Assembly (NCBI RefSeq): GCF_003031585.1
Contig: NZ_PWAA01000004.1
Location: 1 to 64,000 of the forward strand
Reading direction: 5' to 3'
DNA length: 64,000 nucleotides
DNA from: Thalassobius sp. I31.1
GTDB lineage: Bacteria > Pseudomonadota > Alphaproteobacteria > Rhodobacterales > Rhodobacteraceae
The notes beneath the pieces are model-generated. The model did not search any database. It was given only the letters and a program-made list of their open reading frames with translations, and was not told the origin of the DNA. This document shows, in pieces, positions 42,573 through 51,922 of the stretch (the stretch's first letter is position 1; each line of letters starts with the position of its first letter). Both the position numbers and the translations under genes were made by a program.

Positions 42573-42818
42573 TCAGCGATTTGCGAGGCGACGATTACCT
42601 TCGCGGATACAGACGTTGTTTGCTTCCCGAATAGTCATACCTTCAGGGGCCAGGATCGCTTCATCCCAGAGCACACGGTTTTCAGTGTACAGCTGACAAA
42701 CGACTGTACCTTTTTCAGTCTCAACCTGAACCGGAGTGGTTGCGTAGGATTGTTGATCGATACAGCCTGCAAGGGCAACGGTTGCGATAGTTGTAGCCAT
42801 TATAGTGACTGTTTTCAT
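42573..42818 (-). CDS. Small lipoprotein
   Basis: An 81-residue protein with a lipoprotein signal: start KTVTIMATTIATVALAGC, lipobox LAGC with the lipidated Cys at about residue 18. The mature ~64 residues hold two more cysteines (VVCQLY and NNVCIRE) that could pair. The ATG at 42818 is preferred to 42836 for the signal peptide length. No family recognised. Confidence 0.7.
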   Translation of the reverse strand: MKTVTIMATTIATVALAGCIDQQSYATTPVQVETEKGTVVCQLYTENRVLWDEAILAPEGMTIREANNVCIREGNRRLANR

Positions 42819-43058
42819 AAGATAACTCCTGAACATTTATACCTGAGGTCAACACTGTTGATATACGCCAGTTTGTCAAAAAACAATTTATCGAAACAGA
42901 CATAGGTTCAATAATTCGCATTATTCACACAGTTTTGCAGCTTTATGCGACATTATTGCAGGGGAATACACGCTTTGGGTGCATTTTGGGGTTCCTGACG
43001 GAGGAGTGATCTCACTTTTCAGGAAACAATACTCATGACAGTGGGGATTGTGCCTGTT

Positions 43059-43853
43059 TCAGGATGCGTCCGTGCCGCTGGATGAGGTGATTCCCAGTTC
43101 GTGAGATAACCGCAGGCTTGCGACGATTTCATTTTCTTCCCGCGTTCGTTGCGCTTCCAGGCAGCCTGCGACGTAATCCATATGCACTTCACAGGCTTCA
43201 CGTGCTTTTTGCGGGTTCCTCAGTTGAAGGGCGTCGTTGATCGCCCGGTGTTGTTCCAGCATTGTTGTTGCGGTTGTTTCCTGATCGAACATGGCCTGAC
43301 GGTTGTAAAAGACACCGCGCTGCAAAAGTTCAAACATAGACCGCATCATATGTAGCATCACCACATTGTGGCTGGCTTCCATGATGGACAGGTGAAATTC
43401 TGCATCCAGCTGGGCTTCCAGCCGGTCGTCGCCCGCGGCATGGGCTTTTTCCATCTTCTGAAAGATTGTGTCGATAACCTTCAGGTCGGTGTCAGATGCA
43501 CAGGAAGCTGCACGCTGTGCGGCCAGTCCTTCCATGTCGCGACGAAAATTCACATAGTCAGCAACAGCACGGTCATGACTTGCAAAAAGCGTGACAAGCG
43601 CGTTGGAAAAAGCGGACCCCAGAACTTCGGTGACAAAAATCCCGGCACCGGCACGTTTTTCAAGCAGCCCTTTGTCCTGCAGGCTGGAGATAGCTTCGCG
43701 CAGGGATGGGCGCGAAACCCCCAGGCGTTCCGCAAGATCACGTTCTGCGGGCAGACGTTCCCCAGGGCGCAGAATGCCCTGAAGGATGAGTTCCTCAATC
43801 TGATGATCCACAGCTTCGGCCAGCTTTTGTGGCTGAATTTTCTGAAAAGGCAT
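43059..43853 (-). CDS. FadR/GntR-family transcriptional regulator (PdhR-like)
   Basis: A 264-residue regulator with an N-terminal winged HTH (ERLPAERDLAERLGVSRPSLREAI) and a C-terminal all-helical FCD ligand domain (~95-235). The metal-binding His/Asp pattern includes AEFHLSIMEASHN and EQHRAINDAL. It probably responds to an organic acid. A TGGTCA...TGACCA palindrome lies upstream, so autoregulation is likely. No obvious target operon is adjacent. Confidence 0.9.
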   Translation of the reverse strand: MPFQKIQPQKLAEAVDHQIEELILQGILRPGERLPAERDLAERLGVSRPSLREAISSLQDKGLLEKRAGAGIFVTEVLGSAFSNALVTLFASHDRAVADYVNFRRDMEGLAAQRAASCASDTDLKVIDTIFQKMEKAHAAGDDRLEAQLDAEFHLSIMEASHNVVMLHMMRSMFELLQRGVFYNRQAMFDQETTATTMLEQHRAINDALQLRNPQKAREACEVHMDYVAGCLEAQRTREENEIVASLRLSHELGITSSSGTDAS

Positions 43854-43869
43854 GCGGGCTCCTGTCTGT

Positions 43870-43888
43870 TGGTCAGATTATATGACCA
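43870..43888. promoter_or_regulatory. TGGTCA-N7-TGACCA operator upstream of the FadR-type gene
   Basis: A perfect 6-bp inverted repeat (TGGTCA 43870-43875, TGACCA 43883-43888), with another TGGTC at 43890. TGGTC/GACCA half-sites are characteristic of FadR-subfamily GntR regulators. It sits 17 bp before the regulator's start codon, fitting autorepression. Confidence 0.65.
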
Positions 43889-43910
43889 CTGGTCCTGCCA
43901 GACAAATAAA

Positions 43911-43935
43911 AACGGCCAGGACATGCCTGGCCGTT
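43911..43935 (-). terminator. Rho-independent terminator of the OmpA-family gene
   Basis: AACGGCCAGG (43911-43920) pairs perfectly with CCTGGCCGTT (43926-43935) around a 5-nt loop. On the minus strand the stem runs into TTTTTATTTG. It lies 24 bp beyond the stop of the OmpA-family lipoprotein and shields the FadR-type gene's operator from readthrough. Confidence 0.9.
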
Positions 43936-43959
43936 GGTGTTCTGAATTTATCTGCCGGA

Positions 43960-44610
43960 TCAGTTCGGGCGGATAATGATCTCTACCCGGCGGTTCTGTG
44001 CGCGGCCTTCGTGGGTCAGGTTTGTGGCGACAGGTTCATTCTCGCCACGGCCAAAGGCGCGGATGCGATGCGACGCGACACCAGAATTGCGCAGAACGGT
44101 TGCCACAGATGCAGCACGGCGGGAGGACAGATCCTGGTTATAACCGGCATCCCCTGTGTTGTCGGTGTGGCCGATGACTTCGACAGTGCTGTCAGGATAT
44201 TGGTTCAGGCTGTGTGCCAACGTGCGCAGATCATTTTGCAGAGAACCGGTCAGGCCTGCGCTGTCCACCGCGAAAAGCACATCCTGTGGCATGGTCACCA
44301 CCAGGTGGTCGCCGTTGTTGGTAACATCTACATTATTGCCCAGATCGCGGTTCAGTTCTTCGGCCTGCTGGTCAAGATAGCTGCCCACACCTGCGCCAAG
44401 GATGGCGCCAACAGCTGCGCCTACAGCGGCATTCTTCAACCGATCACTGCCGCTTTCACGCGTGCCGCCAATTACAGCCCCAAGACCAGCGCCGATCAGC
44501 GCACCGTTTTGCGTACGGGTGTTGCCGTTCTGTGGTTCAGGTGTAACGCAGCCCGCCAGGGCGATCGTACCTGCACAAAGAAGGACGACGGAAGATTTTG
44601 CACGGATCAT
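43960..44610 (-). CDS. OmpA-family lipoprotein (peptidoglycan-associated)
   Basis: A 216-residue outer-membrane lipoprotein. The signal ends with lipobox LAGC at about residue 21. A glycine-zipper segment (GALIGAGLGAVIGG, then AAVGAAVGAILGAGVGSYL) follows, and then an OmpA C-terminal domain with EVIGHTDNTGDAGYN and RRVEIIIRPN that binds peptidoglycan. The ATG at 44610 was chosen because the signal peptide starts there; 53 further upstream codons are not plausible. Confidence 0.9.
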   Translation of the reverse strand: MIRAKSSVVLLCAGTIALAGCVTPEPQNGNTRTQNGALIGAGLGAVIGGTRESGSDRLKNAAVGAAVGAILGAGVGSYLDQQAEELNRDLGNNVDVTNNGDHLVVTMPQDVLFAVDSAGLTGSLQNDLRTLAHSLNQYPDSTVEVIGHTDNTGDAGYNQDLSSRRAASVATVLRNSGVASHRIRAFGRGENEPVATNLTHEGRAQNRRVEIIIRPN

Positions 44611-44791
44611 AAGATGCCTCGTAATTTTGTCTGTTTCGTTGCTCTGACATATAGGGCGTAGGCGGCTGTTATTAAATATCAACACCATGTTATCCCATTT
44701 AACAGCATAAACCGGCTTGTCCGGATGGGGTGATTCTGTCAGATGTTTCGTGTATTTTCTGTCTATCAAGACCCGGAAGGAACAGGCATTG

Positions 44792-46225
44792 ATGTCATCA
44801 ATGATGCGATTTTCTTTGAAGTTGGCTCCGGTGCTGGCTGCTTTTGTCGTAGTACTAATTGCGGTTATAGACCCGGATGGAAAGCTTTCCCCTGACAGTA
44901 CTGGGTATCTGGAAATCGCCCATTATAATCTGACTGGCTTTTTCCATCATGGAAACCCGGATCACCGGTATGTTCCTGGTGGTGCATGGGTGACGCTATG
45001 GCCACCACTTTACCCTGCGCTGATTGCATTAGTCAGTAAGTTAGCGGGGCTTTCAGTCTTTGTGGCGTCTAAACTGCTGGGCGTTGTTTTCCTGCTCGGC
45101 TCTGTTGCCGTTGTTTGTCGGCACTTCACTACTTTCGGTGCAGTTCCTGCTCTGGTTCTGGTGACATATGGCAACCTGAAGATCTGGTCTCACACCTGGA
45201 GCGAAGCGCCGTTCATCTTCTTGCTTGTCGTGCTTTCTGTTCTCCTGAGCCGTATTATGGATTATAAGGCCGGATCGCTGAACCGTTTACTGGCGGGTGT
45301 TTATCTCTGTCTGACAGCGATTTTCCTGACCCGCTATATTGGTTTGTTTTCGCTTGGATCTGTCGGAGTGGTAGGGCTTTTAACGCTTCTTCAGGGGCGC
45401 TGGTCTGTGACACTACGGCTGTTTATCACAGCAATTTTGTCCGCGCTCACATCGGGCGCATGGCTGTGGCTAAACTACCATTTGACTGGCAACCTCATGG
45501 GGCCGGATCGTATTCCGGCGCCCGAGGGGCATGGTGAACTTTTGCTTGCACTGACGGGAGGGCTTCTGGACTCCAGTATTCCCTTCGTTCTGTTCTTGCC
45601 TTTTTTGATCCTGTGGGTGTTGCGTGGCGCACCACGGGGGCCTGTGGTTCAAGTGCCCGTTGGCATCTCTGGCTTTCTGGTGGTGGGCCTTACTTATCTG
45701 GCTGCGATCATCTACGCGCGATGGACTACACAATTTGACAGCTTCAACGTTCGCCTGCTCAGCCCGGGGGTGAATTTGTTGTTGATCGCTTTCTTTGCAT
45801 CTGTTTGCCAGAATTGGGAAAGAGGTCTGCAACTTGCCAGCCGTTTCCTGATCGGAGTCGTATTTCTCTCACTCCTGGTACCTTCGGGGCGAGCCGCTCG
45901 GGATTACACCGGTGCCAGCTATTTTTCCAAAAATCTCGAACGGCGTGCAACCTATGAGCAGATTGCACCGGGCAGTGTGGTTCTCTTTGGTTCTCCGCAT
46001 CTGAAATACCTGCGTCCTGATGTGCGTGTAGCGGGCCCTCTTTTTAAACCCTATGCTCCAGAAGATGAAACGTGGGATGCGTTCATTGCCAGGGTAAATG
46101 GGCCTTTTGAGTTTTGGATGGAATCATCAGCACAGCAGTGGATGAGTTCCTTACATTTTGATGAATCCGTGCGCGCGGTTCTGCAGCAGCATTCCGGACA
46201 ATCGCTACAACCCTTCAGGCCCTAG
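44792..46225 (+). CDS. Polytopic membrane protein, GT-C glycosyltransferase-like
   Basis: A 477-residue protein with roughly 10-11 membrane helices and a ~110-residue soluble C-terminus. The first external loop has DPDGKLSPDSTGYLEIAHY, an acidic Asp-rich loop as in ArnT/PMT-like GT-C enzymes, followed by WVTLWPPLYPALIAL. It may transfer a sugar from a lipid carrier. Start at 44792, after GGAAGGAACAG. Not part of an operon. The family assignment is tentative. Confidence 0.65.
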   Translation: MSSMMRFSLKLAPVLAAFVVVLIAVIDPDGKLSPDSTGYLEIAHYNLTGFFHHGNPDHRYVPGGAWVTLWPPLYPALIALVSKLAGLSVFVASKLLGVVFLLGSVAVVCRHFTTFGAVPALVLVTYGNLKIWSHTWSEAPFIFLLVVLSVLLSRIMDYKAGSLNRLLAGVYLCLTAIFLTRYIGLFSLGSVGVVGLLTLLQGRWSVTLRLFITAILSALTSGAWLWLNYHLTGNLMGPDRIPAPEGHGELLLALTGGLLDSSIPFVLFLPFLILWVLRGAPRGPVVQVPVGISGFLVVGLTYLAAIIYARWTTQFDSFNVRLLSPGVNLLLIAFFASVCQNWERGLQLASRFLIGVVFLSLLVPSGRAARDYTGASYFSKNLERRATYEQIAPGSVVLFGSPHLKYLRPDVRVAGPLFKPYAPEDETWDAFIARVNGPFEFWMESSAQQWMSSLHFDESVRAVLQQHSGQSLQPFRP

Positions 46226-47060
46226 ACGTTCTTCCTGCATCCGCCCGTGCTCCTTCCCAGGCCAGCATGGCACGTTTGACGGGCAGGCCCCAGTGGTAGC
46301 CGCCAAGTGCGCCGGATTTGCGCAGGGCGCGGTGGCAGGGGATCAGCCAGGAGACCGGGTTTCGCCCGACGGCGGTGCCAACAGCCCGCTGGGCGCGGGG
46401 GGCACCGATGGCGCTGGCGATTTCGGAATAGGTGGTAACATGGCCGGATGGGATCTGAAGAAGGGCCTCCCAGACTTTGATCTGCATGGGCGCGCCGATC
46501 AGCACGAGACTGGTTTCTTTGCCGCCGATTGCACCGTCGATCCAGGGTTTCAGAAGGGGTTCGTTTTGCACGAAGTTGGCCCGGGGCCAGCGCGATTGCA
46601 TATCCGCCAGGGCTGTGTCGCGTCCGCATTCAGATGTGAAGGCCAGACCGCAGAGCCCTTTGTCTGTGCCCATGGCCAGCATTTCGCCAAAGGGCCCGTC
46701 AAACCAGCCCTGATAGATCGTAAGACCTTCGCCTTTGGCGGCATAGACGCCAGGGCTCATGGCTTCCCAGCGGACAAACATATCATGCAGACGCCCGCCG
46801 CCAGACAGTCCGGTGGCATGGGCGGTGTCGAGCACAGAAAACCGGTCGCGCAGCAGATCTTTGGCGTGGCCCAGTTGCAGATATTGCTGATAGCGCTTGG
46901 GCGAAACACCAACCCAGCGGGAAAAGACCCGTTGAAAATGGGCCGGGGACATTTGCATTTTTGCCGCCAGATCATCCAGCGACAAGGGTGCGTCTGATGC
47001 GTCGATTTCATCCAGCGCGCGGCGGATCAGGGAAAAGTGATAGGCTTCATCCATCTGCAT
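46215..47060 (-). CDS. Ada-like AraC / O6-methylguanine-DNA methyltransferase
   Basis: A 281-residue two-domain protein: an AraC-type HTH (~10-105, with MSPAHFQRVFSRWVGVSPKRY) and a C-terminal O6-alkylguanine methyltransferase domain with the acceptor motif LIPCHRALRKSGALGGYHWG. It lacks the N-terminal phosphotriester domain of E. coli Ada. It repairs alkylated guanine and may regulate its own expression. AAAGGAG precedes the ATG at 47060. Its stop overlaps the end of the convergent membrane-protein gene. Confidence 0.9.
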   Translation of the reverse strand: MQMDEAYHFSLIRRALDEIDASDAPLSLDDLAAKMQMSPAHFQRVFSRWVGVSPKRYQQYLQLGHAKDLLRDRFSVLDTAHATGLSGGGRLHDMFVRWEAMSPGVYAAKGEGLTIYQGWFDGPFGEMLAMGTDKGLCGLAFTSECGRDTALADMQSRWPRANFVQNEPLLKPWIDGAIGGKETSLVLIGAPMQIKVWEALLQIPSGHVTTYSEIASAIGAPRAQRAVGTAVGRNPVSWLIPCHRALRKSGALGGYHWGLPVKRAMLAWEGARADAGRTSRA

Positions 47061-47122
47061 TTTGGTCTCCTTTGACACAAAGGTGCATGTTTCAGCGCGC
47101 CTGATCGACCCGTTTTTTGCGC

Positions 47123-49912
47123 TTAATGTGCCTCTGCCCAGTTTGCGCCTTGTCCCGCGTCGACCACCAGAGGCACAGACAGTTTCACTGCGGGATCTGC
47201 GGCGTTTTCCATGATGTGACGCACGACGCCCACGACTTCGTCCACGGCGTTTTGATCGACTTCAAAAATCAGTTCATCGTGGACCTGCAGCAGCATTTTT
47301 GCGGGCAGCCCCTGAATGGCGTCGGGCATGCGGATCATGGCGCGGCGGATGACATCGGCGGCGGTGCCCTGAATAGGGGCGTTGATCGCAGCACGTTTGC
47401 CAAAGCCAGCGCGCGGGCCTTTTTCGGCGATGCCTGGGGTGTGGATTTTGCGACCAAACAGGGTCTGCACGTAACCGTGTTCTTTCGCGAATTCCACGGT
47501 CTGATCCATATAGGTACGGATGCCGGGGAAGCGTTCGAAGTAGCGATCAATAAAGCCCTGGGCTTCTTTACGGGGGATGCGCAGGTTGCGGGCAAGGCCA
47601 AAACCAGAGATGCCGTAAATCACACCAAAGTTGATCGCCTTGGCCTGACGGCGGATCATCGGATCCATGCCTTTCAACGGCACATCAAACATCTCAGATG
47701 CGGTCATCGCGTGAATATCGTGGCCCTGACGGAAAGCGTCTTTCAGGGCGTCAATGCCAGCGATGTCAGCGAGAATACGCAGTTCGATCTGGCTGTAATC
47801 GAGGCTGACCAGAACTTTGCCTTCCGGTGCGATAAAGGCTTCGCGGATGCGGCGGCCTTCGTCACTGCGCACGGGGATATTCTGCAGGTTCGGATCGGTT
47901 GAGGCCAGACGTCCGGTGCTTGCGCCCGCAATGGAATAGGACGTGTGCACACGGCCCGTGTCGGGATTGATGTGATCCTGAAGCGCGTCGGTGTAGGTCG
48001 ATTTCAGTTTGCTTAGCTGCCGCCAGTCAAGGACCAGGGCGGGCATTTCATGTTCCGTGGCCAGATCTTCGAGAATATCGGCACCTGTCGCATAAGCCCC
48101 TGTTTTGCCTTTCTTACCGCCGGGCAGTTCAAGGTCATCAAACAGGATTTCACCCAGCTGTTTGGGGGATCCGACGTTAAACGGACGGCCCGCCTTTTCG
48201 TGAATCTCGGCCTCAAGCCCGGCCATTTTCTGGGCGAAGGTGTTGGACATGCGGGACAGGGCATCGCGGTCTACTTCGATGCCGTGCATTTCCATTTCAG
48301 CCAGAACTGGCACAAGCGGACGTTCCAGTTTTTCGTAAACCTTCGTGACCTGTTTTTCGTGCAGTTGCGGTTTGAACAATTGCCACAGGCGCAGGGTGAT
48401 GTCGGCATCTTCGGCGGCGTATTTCACTGCGTCAGCCACAGGGACTTTGTCAAAGGTGATCGCGGATTTTCCGGTGCCCAGCAGGGATTTGATCGGAATT
48501 GGTTTGTGATCAAGATAGCGTTCGCTGAGCGTGTCCATACCGTGATTATGCAATCCCCCGTGCAGGGCGTAGGACAGCAGCATCGTGTCATCAATCGGGG
48601 CGACGCGGGCACCGTAACGGGCGAAAATCTTGGCGTCATATTTCATGTTCTGGCCGATTTTAACAATCGTCGGATCTTCCAGCATCGGGCGCAGCATCGT
48701 CAGGGCGTCTTCCAGATTCATCTGGTCTTCGGCCACAGCTTCGGTTGCAAAAAGATCATCGCCCCCATCGGCGATATGGGCCAGTGGGATGTAGCAGGCT
48801 TCGCCCGCCTCAACACAAAGGGAAATGCCCACAAGATCGACCAGCATTTCGTTCAGGCCGGTGGTTTCTGTGTCCACAGCGACCCAGCCACGGGCGTAGA
48901 TTTTGTCGATCCAGGTCTGCAGACCCTGGGCGTCTTTCACCCATTCATATGTGTCAGGATCAAAGCCTTTTGTTTCAGGCGCGGCGGAACTGGCGGCGGG
49001 GGCATCGGGGATGGCCGGGGCTTCGAGGCCCAGTTTGTTTGCGATGCGCGTGGACAGCGTGCGAAGTTCCATATCCGCAAGGAAACCCAGCAGATCGTCG
49101 GCGACCGGGGCCTTCATTTCGAGGCTTTCCAGGGTGAAATCCAGATCCATATTCTGATCAAGTTCCACCAGACGTTTTGAGATCCGGATCAGGTCGGCGT
49201 TTTCAATCAGGCTTTGGCGGCGCTTGGGTTGTTTGATTTCTTCGGCGCGCTCCAGCAGGCTTTCGAGATCACCATATTCATTAATCAGCAGGGCGGCGGT
49301 TTTGATGCCGATGCCTGGCGCGCCCGGCACGTTGTCCACGCTGTCGCCCGCCAGGGCCTGAACATCGACCACGCGATTGGGGCCAACGCCGAATTTTTCC
49401 TCAACACCTTCAGAATCGATGCGTTTGTTTTTCATCGGGTCGACCATTTCGACGCCGCCACCGATCAGTTGCATCAGGTCTTTGTCTGAACTGATGATCG
49501 ACACACGACCCCCGGCTTCGCGGCCCTGACGGGCGAGGGTTGCGATGATGTCATCGGCCTCAAATCCTTCGACTTCGATGCTGGCCAGGTTGAAGGCGCG
49601 GGTGGCGTCGCGAGTCAGGGGGAATTGCGGGTGCAGGTCTTCGGGGGCAGGGGGGCGGTTTGCTTTGTATTTATCATAAATATCATCGCGAAAGGTCTTA
49701 CCTTTGTGGTCGAACACCACGGCCACATGGGTTGGCGCATCATGGCCGGTGCTTTCTTCCACCACTTTCATCAGCATGTTGCAGAAGCCAGAGACAGCGC
49801 CAATGGGCAGCCCGTCAGATTTGCGCGTCAGCGGTGGCAGCGCGTGATAAGCCCGGAAGATAAAAGCCGATCCGTCGATCAGATGCAGGTGACAGCCTTC
49901 GCCAAATGACAT
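47123..49912 (-). CDS. polA: DNA polymerase I
   Basis: A 929-residue family A polymerase with all three domains. The 5'-3' flap exonuclease is at ~1-290 (LIDGSAFIFRAYHALPPL, DSVDNVPGAPGIG). The 3'-5' proofreading exonuclease is at ~320-520 with WVAVDTETTGLN intact. The polymerase domain has DYSQIELRILADI, RRQAKAINFGVIYGISGFG and LLQVHDELIFEV. The ATG at 49912 begins SFGEGCHLHLIDG; 23 earlier codons are not conserved. Confidence 0.97.
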   Translation of the reverse strand: MSFGEGCHLHLIDGSAFIFRAYHALPPLTRKSDGLPIGAVSGFCNMLMKVVEESTGHDAPTHVAVVFDHKGKTFRDDIYDKYKANRPPAPEDLHPQFPLTRDATRAFNLASIEVEGFEADDIIATLARQGREAGGRVSIISSDKDLMQLIGGGVEMVDPMKNKRIDSEGVEEKFGVGPNRVVDVQALAGDSVDNVPGAPGIGIKTAALLINEYGDLESLLERAEEIKQPKRRQSLIENADLIRISKRLVELDQNMDLDFTLESLEMKAPVADDLLGFLADMELRTLSTRIANKLGLEAPAIPDAPAASSAAPETKGFDPDTYEWVKDAQGLQTWIDKIYARGWVAVDTETTGLNEMLVDLVGISLCVEAGEACYIPLAHIADGGDDLFATEAVAEDQMNLEDALTMLRPMLEDPTIVKIGQNMKYDAKIFARYGARVAPIDDTMLLSYALHGGLHNHGMDTLSERYLDHKPIPIKSLLGTGKSAITFDKVPVADAVKYAAEDADITLRLWQLFKPQLHEKQVTKVYEKLERPLVPVLAEMEMHGIEVDRDALSRMSNTFAQKMAGLEAEIHEKAGRPFNVGSPKQLGEILFDDLELPGGKKGKTGAYATGADILEDLATEHEMPALVLDWRQLSKLKSTYTDALQDHINPDTGRVHTSYSIAGASTGRLASTDPNLQNIPVRSDEGRRIREAFIAPEGKVLVSLDYSQIELRILADIAGIDALKDAFRQGHDIHAMTASEMFDVPLKGMDPMIRRQAKAINFGVIYGISGFGLARNLRIPRKEAQGFIDRYFERFPGIRTYMDQTVEFAKEHGYVQTLFGRKIHTPGIAEKGPRAGFGKRAAINAPIQGTAADVIRRAMIRMPDAIQGLPAKMLLQVHDELIFEVDQNAVDEVVGVVRHIMENAADPAVKLSVPLVVDAGQGANWAEAH

Positions 49913-50030
49913 GTTAACACTCCCGGTTTGCGCGTTTCTCTGTTCATGCCATGTTCCGCGCCCGGGGGCCAGCCCGCGCACGGTGAGAGTTGGTATATTC
50001 CTGACAATTGCCGATACTAAAGGACGGGGC

Positions 50031-50405
50031 TTACTGGCCTGACAGGTTTTGCGCGAGCATCAGGGCATTGCCGTCAGGGTCATAGATTGTGGCAAGTTTC
50101 ACCATGCCTTCGATCACCTCAGTGTCGCCGTCGAATTTGACGCCTGCCGCTTCGAGCTTTGCCCGGTCATTGTCCAGATCGGTTGTGCCAAAAACCGGCA
50201 CGCAATTGCCCGGCGCAGGTGCGCTGCGTTCCCCGAAGCCAAGGGTTACGCCAGGTGTATTGGTTTCCATTTCGGACCAGCCGACGTCATCCGCGTGATA
50301 ACGCAGTTTAAAGCCAAGCATTTTTTCATACCAGGCGGCGCTGGCGTGGCGATCAGTGACGGACATTGAAAGAGTAATCGTATTATCGGTGGTCACGAGA
50401 GACAT
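50031..50405 (-). CDS. VOC family (glyoxalase/dioxygenase-like) protein
   Basis: A 124-residue VOC protein of paired beta-alpha-beta-beta-beta modules: SMSVTDRHASAAWYEKMLGF, then ATIYDPDGNALMLAQNL. These are metal-dependent enzymes or resistance proteins; the substrate is unknown. It diverges from the HxlR-like regulator over 39 bp, which suggests that regulator controls it. Confidence 0.88.
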   Translation of the reverse strand: MSLVTTDNTITLSMSVTDRHASAAWYEKMLGFKLRYHADDVGWSEMETNTPGVTLGFGERSAPAPGNCVPVFGTTDLDNDRAKLEAAGVKFDGDTEVIEGMVKLATIYDPDGNALMLAQNLSGQ

Positions 50406-50444
50406 GGGCTTTCCTTTTGTCTGAAAATATATTAACTATACTTT

Positions 50445-50993
50445 ATGGACATAAATTCATTTGTCAATATGACCACGCGGGCCTGGAGCCTGCCCATTCT
50501 GGCAAAGCTGCATGACGGGGTTGCCGGGCGTCAGGCGCCTTTGCTGGCGGCGACCGGGGCGGGGCGGACATCGTTTGGGCAAAGCCTTGAACATCTGATG
50601 GATCTGAATTTACTGGAACGAAATCCGGGGCATGGTCATCCGTTGCGCCCGGAATTTCGACTGACGGATCCGGGAAAGGCGGCGGCGGAACTGGCCTATC
50701 GGGTTTACAGTCGGACAGAGGCCGCGGATCAGGATCTTTTGCGCAAGTCCTGGACATTGCCGGTGCTGACAGCTTTGCATTCCACCGGGCAGTTTTCTGT
50801 GATCCGCCGGGGATTGCCGCGCATCACGGACCGGGCCCTGTCGCAATCTCTGAAATTGCTGGAAGACCGAAGCTGGGTGCAGCGCGCGGTTGATGAAAAA
50901 TCCCGCCCTTTGCGGCCGGTTTACAGGGCGGTCAATACGGGGGGGCTGGTCAGCGATATTGCCGGGGCGTCGGTTCGGTTTCAGATGCCGTGA
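50445..50993 (+). CDS. Tandem winged-helix regulator, HxlR-like
   Basis: A 182-residue protein in which two winged-helix halves resemble each other: TRAWSLPILAKLHDG at ~11-25 and RKSWTLPVLTALHST at ~100-114, each followed by a recognition-helix and wing region. HxlR proteins are normally single-domain dimers of ~110 residues, so this looks like a fused duplicate. It diverges from the VOC gene and overlaps the end of the next convergent gene by 13 bp. Confidence 0.75.
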   Translation: MDINSFVNMTTRAWSLPILAKLHDGVAGRQAPLLAATGAGRTSFGQSLEHLMDLNLLERNPGHGHPLRPEFRLTDPGKAAAELAYRVYSRTEAADQDLLRKSWTLPVLTALHSTGQFSVIRRGLPRITDRALSQSLKLLEDRSWVQRAVDEKSRPLRPVYRAVNTGGLVSDIAGASVRFQMP

Positions 50994-51667
50994 TGTTCTT
51001 GCAGGGACAGGCCAAAGGACCAGATGGTCGGGGTCCAGACACCAAAACGTACGCCCGCGTTGCGCAATTGATCCCCAAGCCAGACATTGCAGGTGCGCAG
51101 GGCGCTGAAATGCCCGTTGGCGTGAAAAAAGCGATCCGTATCGGTGAACCTCGGGTGATCCAGAACCTGCGCCTGGCCGAAATTGTCACGGGTGAAACTT
51201 TCGGTAAGTGAGGCCAGCAGTGCATTATATTGTACATGCGTCAGAGACAGGCGCTGCACCGGTGCATTAAAGTGAAGCTGCCCCAGAACATCCACGCGCA
51301 TGACAGCATCATCGCCGGTGATCGCGCGCAGAACGGCGGTGGCTTTTACGTCAGAATAACTGCCTGCTGAAGTGTAAAACTGTTTTGCACCCCAGCCGAT
51401 CAGAAACCATTCCACCCCGGGATGATCAACAGGCACACCGCCATTGGCCGTGAAGCGCAGGGCGCTGCGGGTCTGCAGATTGGCAGGCAGAAGAATGTCA
51501 TAGTGAATCTTGCGGCCAACCAGCAGCACATCGATGCTGCCCGGGGCGTGGGGGTTATCTTTGTTGGCCGGTATCAACCCGCCCAACATGCCGAAAAACA
51601 GCCATAGAAAAACGATCTTCAGCGCAAGGCGTGTGCCAAAAAGAGGAAAACGCAGCAGCCGCAGCAT
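50981..51667 (-). CDS. DUF2459 (TIGR02117) family protein
   Basis: A 228-residue protein with an N-terminal membrane helix (~14-34) and a DUF2459 domain: IDVLLVGRKIHYDILLP, EWFLIGWGAKQFY, and FSALRTCNVWLGDQLRNAG with the conserved Cys near the end. The conserved His (KIHYD) and Cys (RTCN) suggest a papain-like or transferase-like active site, unproven. It overlaps the HxlR-like gene's end. Confidence 0.85.
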   Translation of the reverse strand: MLRLLRFPLFGTRLALKIVFLWLFFGMLGGLIPANKDNPHAPGSIDVLLVGRKIHYDILLPANLQTRSALRFTANGGVPVDHPGVEWFLIGWGAKQFYTSAGSYSDVKATAVLRAITGDDAVMRVDVLGQLHFNAPVQRLSLTHVQYNALLASLTESFTRDNFGQAQVLDHPRFTDTDRFFHANGHFSALRTCNVWLGDQLRNAGVRFGVWTPTIWSFGLSLQEHHGI

Positions 51668-51672
51668 GCGGA

Positions 51673-51855
51673 TCAGGAAGCTTTATCAGCCATGCTTTTG
51701 TGGATGATTTTCTTGTCGCAATATCCACATTCGACAAAGCCTGTATCACGGGGAATCTGCAGCCAGACGCGCGGGTGACCAAGCGCGCCTTCGCTGCCGT
51801 CACATGAAACTTTCCAGCTGTCCACAATCTCGGTTTCGGGGGCTTTGGTATTCAT
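51673..51855 (-). CDS. Zinc-finger (CHCC) protein
   Basis: A 60-residue protein with the CHCC pattern: Cys18 (VSCDG), His27 ([10 protein letters not shown]), Cys43 and Cys46 (VECGYCDKK). Family relatives include the NDUFS6 accessory subunit of respiratory complex I. It lies 5 bp upstream of the DUF2459 gene, in the same orientation. Its job in bacteria is not settled. Confidence 0.85.
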   Translation of the reverse strand: MNTKAPETEIVDSWKVSCDGSEGALGHPRVWLQIPRDTGFVECGYCDKKIIHKSMADKAS

Positions 51856-51922
51856 CGGTGTGTTCCGCTTTGCCTGTGCAGTTTATGCAGTGATAGCAGC
51901 GCATCTCTGCGCCGCCAAGGGA

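Noticed and set aside
48050-49180. 376-codon open frame on the plus strand within polA
   Set aside because: Antisense to conserved polymerase and exonuclease motifs; no domain of its own.
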